NCBI GenBank assembly: GCA_002105175.1
Contig: MCGE01000003.1
Location: 1,871,001-1,935,000 of the forward strand
Reading direction: 5' to 3'
Origin: Absidia repens
Taxonomy: Eukaryota > Mucoromycota > Mucoromycetes > Mucorales > Cunninghamellaceae
DNA: 64,000 nucleotides
The notes beneath the pieces were generated by a model, which did not search any database, had not been told where the DNA came from, and saw nothing but the letters and a program-made list of their open reading frames with translations. This document shows positions 59,912-64,000 of this stretch, piece by piece. Made by a program: the position numbers and the translations under genes. The stretch's first letter is position 1; every line of letters begins with the position of its first letter.

Positions 59912-62623
59912 TCAGTTGTAACTATAAAGACTAAACCAAGACACATCGTGATTTTGAGCCAAACCACCAGTACTAGCAGTGAACCCAACCCAGCAAGTAG
60001 ATGATGATCCTTGACTGCTCACGTAATCCGCCAAATTCAAATTGTTGACAGTCAAAACAGTGATATAACTGTTAGATGATGCTAATGATGATGAGGATAA
60101 TGATGGTGCTGCTTCCTTTAATGCCACTTCCAATGTTTGTGATGCTGCCAAGTACCGAATACGACAATAAATCCAATCACCAGAGTTCAAGGCAGGGATG
60201 GCTGAGGTATGTTTCAAAGAATGATCATGGTGCGCAGAGTTGCCGTACGGTGGTAAGCGTGCATGAATACTGATGTGGTTTGGCGATGGATCTGCACATC
60301 GGTCTGAGCTAGTTTAAAAAAAAAAAAAAAGAGGGAGATGTCAATATATGTATATTGACCATGGATATGTCAAAGTGACCTACCTGTCATATGTATCAAA
60401 TTCGATGGCCAAGCTAATTAAAAAAAAAAATGTATTAGGTCTGGATTCTTTTTTTTTTTTTTGAGTAAGGAGGAAGGGGAGGTATACCTGTTTTTGATGC
60501 CACCGTAGCCTAGTTCACATCCACCTGAAACGCATATATATATAAAAAACGGGTAGGGATAAGTGAGCTTGTTGAAAAAGCACCCTTCCTAGTGATCTTG
60601 TCCTGCTTTTATTTTGTTTTGTTTACCTTCTCCGAGTTGAGCACCATTGTTATCACCGGCTTGTATAACAAAAGCCATGCCGTCCGCGCCACCAAATGCT
60701 GGCCCACCTTGACTGTTGGTTAGTCGAATAGCAAATTCTGTCTCCATGCCTTTGGATACAATCATGTTCATCGATTCTTGGCGAAATATTCCCCCACATT
60801 GTGATGATTCAGCTGTTGTTAGTCTCCAAATAGAACATGGTGCTGATGATGCAGGCGATAGTAGTGGTATTTGTTGATCCATGATTTTGGCCGTTCCTAA
60901 AAGTTGCATATGATCGGCCGTCGGATGTTCAAAGACAAGCTGTTTCTCTAGAAAAAAAAAACCCCCCAAAAGAGGCGTTTAGATTACTCACTCACATTTA
61001 GACAGTCGATTATTCTTTCTTCTTTTTTTTTTTTTTTTCTTTTCTTACCTGTATTGTTGAATTCGGGAGCTTCGACGTTGGGATTTGCTATAGAACATGT
61101 GAGACCTTTTCCTTGTTCACCACGTAACATTCGCCAAGCCATTGAACCTAAAATAGGTTTTATTGAAAAAGGTCAGAGAAACACCCAGAATGCTACCACA
61201 CTTATTGTACAGTACTTACCGCTTTGCCTGCCCACCATATCATCATCCCTCAATGCGGGAGGACGAAGGCTAGCTTTTTGCAGTTCATCCTGTTCGTCCT
61301 TGTGTCGTTCCTCCAAAAGTAGTAGTCGGTCATTGTCGGCTATGCGTCGTTGTTTGATTTGTTGGCACATATCAGCAATGGAATCAGAAAGTAATTGTTC
61401 ATCCACCAAACGCCGTCGCTGGAGTACTTTGGGCCAATCCCTGACATAACGCCTTGTTACATCCACCACTTCATCGGATGAATACGCAATACAGTAAGTC
61501 AATTCTTTGTTCCATCCTGCACTATACATCAAGGGCTATTAAAAAAAAGGGGGGAGCCGGTGGGTGAAAATTTATGAGATGCTGGTGATCTGAGGTTTTT
61601 GCAGAAGAGTAGTACTTACTCGATCAAATACATCTTCACATGGATCACAATGAATCCATCGCCGTTGATAGTTTGAGTAGATTTCGGTCCATACATGATC
61701 TGTTTTGTCAAGCACCAGTCGTGCTTCCACACCCACCGCTCGACAGCAAAGCGTAAAGCACTAGCAAAAACCGCCCATTAATAATCACAACTATATTCAA
61801 TCACGTAGCACAGTTTGTTTGTTTCCGTTCCAACTTACATTAGCCCATTCACCACACCGACCTTTTCTTGTTTGTAATAGTTTTGCAGGATCGCTACATT
61901 ACGATACAAATATAGAAATGAAGCATAGAGAAGGTCAATATTAGTCTAGCCATAAAATAGTGACATTATACTTACTTGTATCTTGGAAACCGGATATAGG
62001 AACGACAGCTATTGCACTGATAAAGTTCTACAACAGAAGCATCATGGTGAAGCTCTTGTTGGTTCGGTTGAGTATGTCCGGTCATCTGTGTATTGGAAGA
62101 CTATATAAGAAGATGGTGAATTCCAGTGTGGGTGTATATATATATATATGTGTGTGTGTGTGTAATTTATAATCCATATATTTGATTGATTTCATATTTA
62201 CCATACAAGTGCCACACTCAGGTTCATTCACCCAGTGGAAAAAGTCGTTTTTGAACCAGTGTAAAAGTTGCTTGATAACTTGATCCTCCAGATCCCCGCC
62301 ATCAGGGTCAACACCGTTGGATTCCGCTTTTTCGTAAAATTCATGAATAGGGATCACCTCCAAAGCTTTTTCCTTCAAATAAAAATGAGTTAGTTTTTTT
62401 TTTTATTTTTTTATGCAAGTGGTAGAAGGAGTGCCGTATCTAGCGTATGTTTACTTACCAATAGGTCCGGTTGTTCGTATATACGTGCATTTTCACTATT
62501 TGACTTGATTTCCCGTAAAAATGGATTCGTTCCAGTACCTAATGCGTTTGTTGTTTGCTTCAGCATGTTTGTCCATATAGAAGTAATTCTATTCACCATG
62601 CCATTGATTTCGTCTGCGTCCAT
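59912..62623 (-). CDS. PNG1: Peptide:N-glycanase fused to a C-terminal L-type lectin domain
   Basis: About eleven exons give 613 residues. Residues 1-250 are the PNGase transglutaminase-like core: zinc ligands C108/C111 (ECGTC) and C136/C139 (YQCNSC), then [20 protein letters not shown] with catalytic C162, DHVWTEIY with H189, and [10 protein letters not shown] with D206. The Cys-His-Asp spacing (27 and 17 residues) equals that of yeast Png1. A coiled linker (about 260-310) and the PNGase element [17 protein letters not shown] follow. Residues 353-613 form an L-type (legume-like) lectin domain: [88 protein letters not shown] and [20 protein letters not shown]. Reading frames join in phase across every intron between the two halves. 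PNGase removes N-glycans from misfolded glycoproteins in the cytosol. Animal PNGase carries a mannose-binding PAW domain at the same end, so the lectin may be a functional substitute. Confidence 0.9.
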
Positions 62624-62812
62624 ATCGCTATAGTTTATTGGAACAAAAATGTAAGAGAAAAAAAAAATATATGCCCCCCCCCACCCGCCTAGAACTCAAA
62701 TGCCACAGGCGGTCATTGAAATGTCCTGATTATTTTTGGAAAAGCCAAGGAACCAAATTAAGATCGTTTTTTTTTTTTCTTTTTTTTTTTTCTCTCTTCA
62801 CAATTTCCCATC
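62624..62812. promoter_or_regulatory. Shared divergent promoter, PNG1 / gelsolin-like
   Basis: 189 bp between the two start codons, with a C run at 62674-62685 and a T tract at 62767-62791 just before the gelsolin-like start. Both transcripts must begin in this interval. Confidence 0.7.
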
Positions 62813-63440
62813 ATGTTACGTAATTCTACTTGGAGTAAGTGAACCAAATGATAAAGACTATAACAAACTGGGTATACTAACCTTTTTATTATGAAATAGG
62901 ACTCGATGAAACCAACCTGGCCAACTTTGGCTCTGACTTGGAGAAACAACATCGTAAAGAAGAAGGTTCTTTAGAAACTGCTTGGAACTATGAAGGTTCC
63001 CCCATTGGTCATGAACCGTAAGTGACACCTCCGTTTTTAATTAAAAAAAAAAATAGAGTAACAAGGATTGTTCTTTTTATTTTTTAGAGGCATGTGGGTC
63101 TGGCGAGTTCAAAACTTCGCGTTACTTCCTGTCCCTGCGAAACAAGTGGGTCAATTTTATCAAGGAGACAGTTATATCATCCTCAAGGTAAGCCATAATA
63201 TATATATGTATATACAAATTAAACATCTTCAACCGTTTGAAACTGATCTCCTCTGCTTCTTCTTCCAAATATACATAGACTACCACGAAAGATGGATCCG
63301 ATGCACTGGTTCACAACATTCATTTCTGGCTCGGCAAAGAAACATCGCAAGATGAAGCCGGTACTGCTGCTTACAAGACGGTGGAATTAGATGACTGTAA
63401 GTTTTTATATACCTTACGCTACGCACAACAGCACTAGTCT

Positions 63441-63477
<37 letters not shown>

Positions 63478-64000
63478 TCACTTTCTACCCTTTTTGAACA
63501 CATCATAGTTTTGGATTCACTGGCAACACAGCACCGTGAAATCCAACGCCACGAATCAAGCAAATTCAAGACCTACTTTGGAGCCGTGACGTATCTTCAA
63601 GGTGGATTTGAAAGTGGTTTCCATCATGTTGAGGAAGAAGAGCCTACGACCCGCCTTCTTCGTGTCCATCGTCCTAGCGCTTTACAAGGCACTCGTACTC
63701 AAAACGGCGTGGCCATCTCTCAAGTCCCATTACAAGCTGACAGTCTGAATGCACATGCTGTGTTTATCTTGGATACGGTGGATGTGATTTATTCATGGCA
63801 AGGCGCCCAATCTCGTGGCATTGAAAAGGCAAAGGCCGCTGAATTCATTGCTCAGTTGATCAGTGAACGAAATGGTCGAGGGGAAATGATTGTTATTGGT
63901 AAGTCGTCGTCCACTCGGGGGGGGCAGGAGAGTCATACATCCATCATCATTCTTAACTTTTTTTTTTTTTTTTTTGGTAGAACAAAATACCGGTGGACAA
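62813..64000 (+). CDS. Gelsolin/severin/fragmin-type actin-binding protein (5' part)
   Basis: Incomplete: the gene runs off the window. The first exon is short (MLRNSTW plus one base), followed by exons near 62901, 63089, 63281, 63510 and 63981, all in phase. The visible 270 or so residues start with a severin/fragmin-like leader ([28 protein letters not shown]) and gelsolin domain 1: [91 protein letters not shown]. Domain 2 begins at RLLRVHRPS and continues [28 protein letters not shown]. Family role: calcium-dependent severing and capping of actin filaments. The leader ending in domain 1 without a signal peptide favours the cytosolic three-domain severin/fragmin class over villin, but the C-terminus is not visible. 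Confidence 0.92.

Noticed and set aside
1..64000. tRNA, rRNA, CRISPR or an intact transposase/RT gene
   Set aside because: I looked for B-box-like GGTTCRANNCC, conserved rRNA blocks, regularly spaced identical repeats and catalytic motifs of RT or integrase, and found none that held up. Short RNA genes could still be missed without a covariance search.

Overview
The window is nuclear DNA of a filamentous fungus, most likely an early-diverging Mucoromycota (Mucorales-like) species. The evidence is AT-rich intergenic DNA with long A and T tracts, many short GT-AG introns (some genes have more than 15 exons, several only 11-20 nt long), and a fungal gene set (creC, SVF1, PLD1, DSK2, an amino-acid permease of the YAT type). 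An ADCY10-like soluble adenylyl cyclase, which Dikarya lack, also points this way. The species cannot be named from sequence alone. All gene models were assembled by hand from splice signals and reading-frame continuity.

Layout. 1-1.3 kb: a dispersed repeat copy and a promoter. 1.3-8.1 kb: myosin light chain cdc4 (+), SVF1 (-), creC WD40 protein (-). 8.1-11.3 kb: gene-poor DNA with a second, long repeat copy. 11.35-14.5 kb: a divergent pair, a Tim17-family membrane protein (-) and a BRD8-like bromodomain protein (+). 15.2-20.2 kb: PX-PH phospholipase D1 (+). 21.0-22.4 kb: a protein with an integrase-type H2C2 zinc finger but no integrase core (-). 23.7-28.2 kb: a Rap/Ran-GAP (-). 29.3-32.1 kb: amino-acid permease (+). 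32.5-39.1 kb: soluble-type adenylyl cyclase (+). 39.1-45.8 kb: a gene desert carrying three copies of the dispersed repeat and other small repeats. 45.8-48.8 kb: a divergent pair, rhodanese (-) and DSK2 ubiquilin (+). 49.4-50.8 kb: inorganic pyrophosphatase with a signal-peptide-like N-terminus (-). 52.8-58.7 kb: kinesin-4-like motor (+). 59.1-59.6 kb: another repeat copy. 59.9-64 kb: a divergent pair, peptide:N-glycanase fused to an L-type lectin domain (-) and a gelsolin/severin-type protein (+), cut by the window end.

There is no operon or gene cluster; the genes are independent housekeeping or signalling genes. Loose themes are actin/myosin/microtubule function (cdc4, gelsolin, kinesin), nutrient and second-messenger signalling (creC, permease, adenylyl cyclase, Rap-GAP, PLD1), and protein quality control (DSK2, PNG1). 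The most unusual items are the PNGase-lectin fusion, the fungal soluble adenylyl cyclase, the exapted-looking H2C2 protein, and a dispersed repeat family (six clear copies plus one fragment) with a conserved CACGTG site and repeated AATAAA motifs. I found no tRNA, rRNA, CRISPR array or intact transposase/reverse transcriptase.
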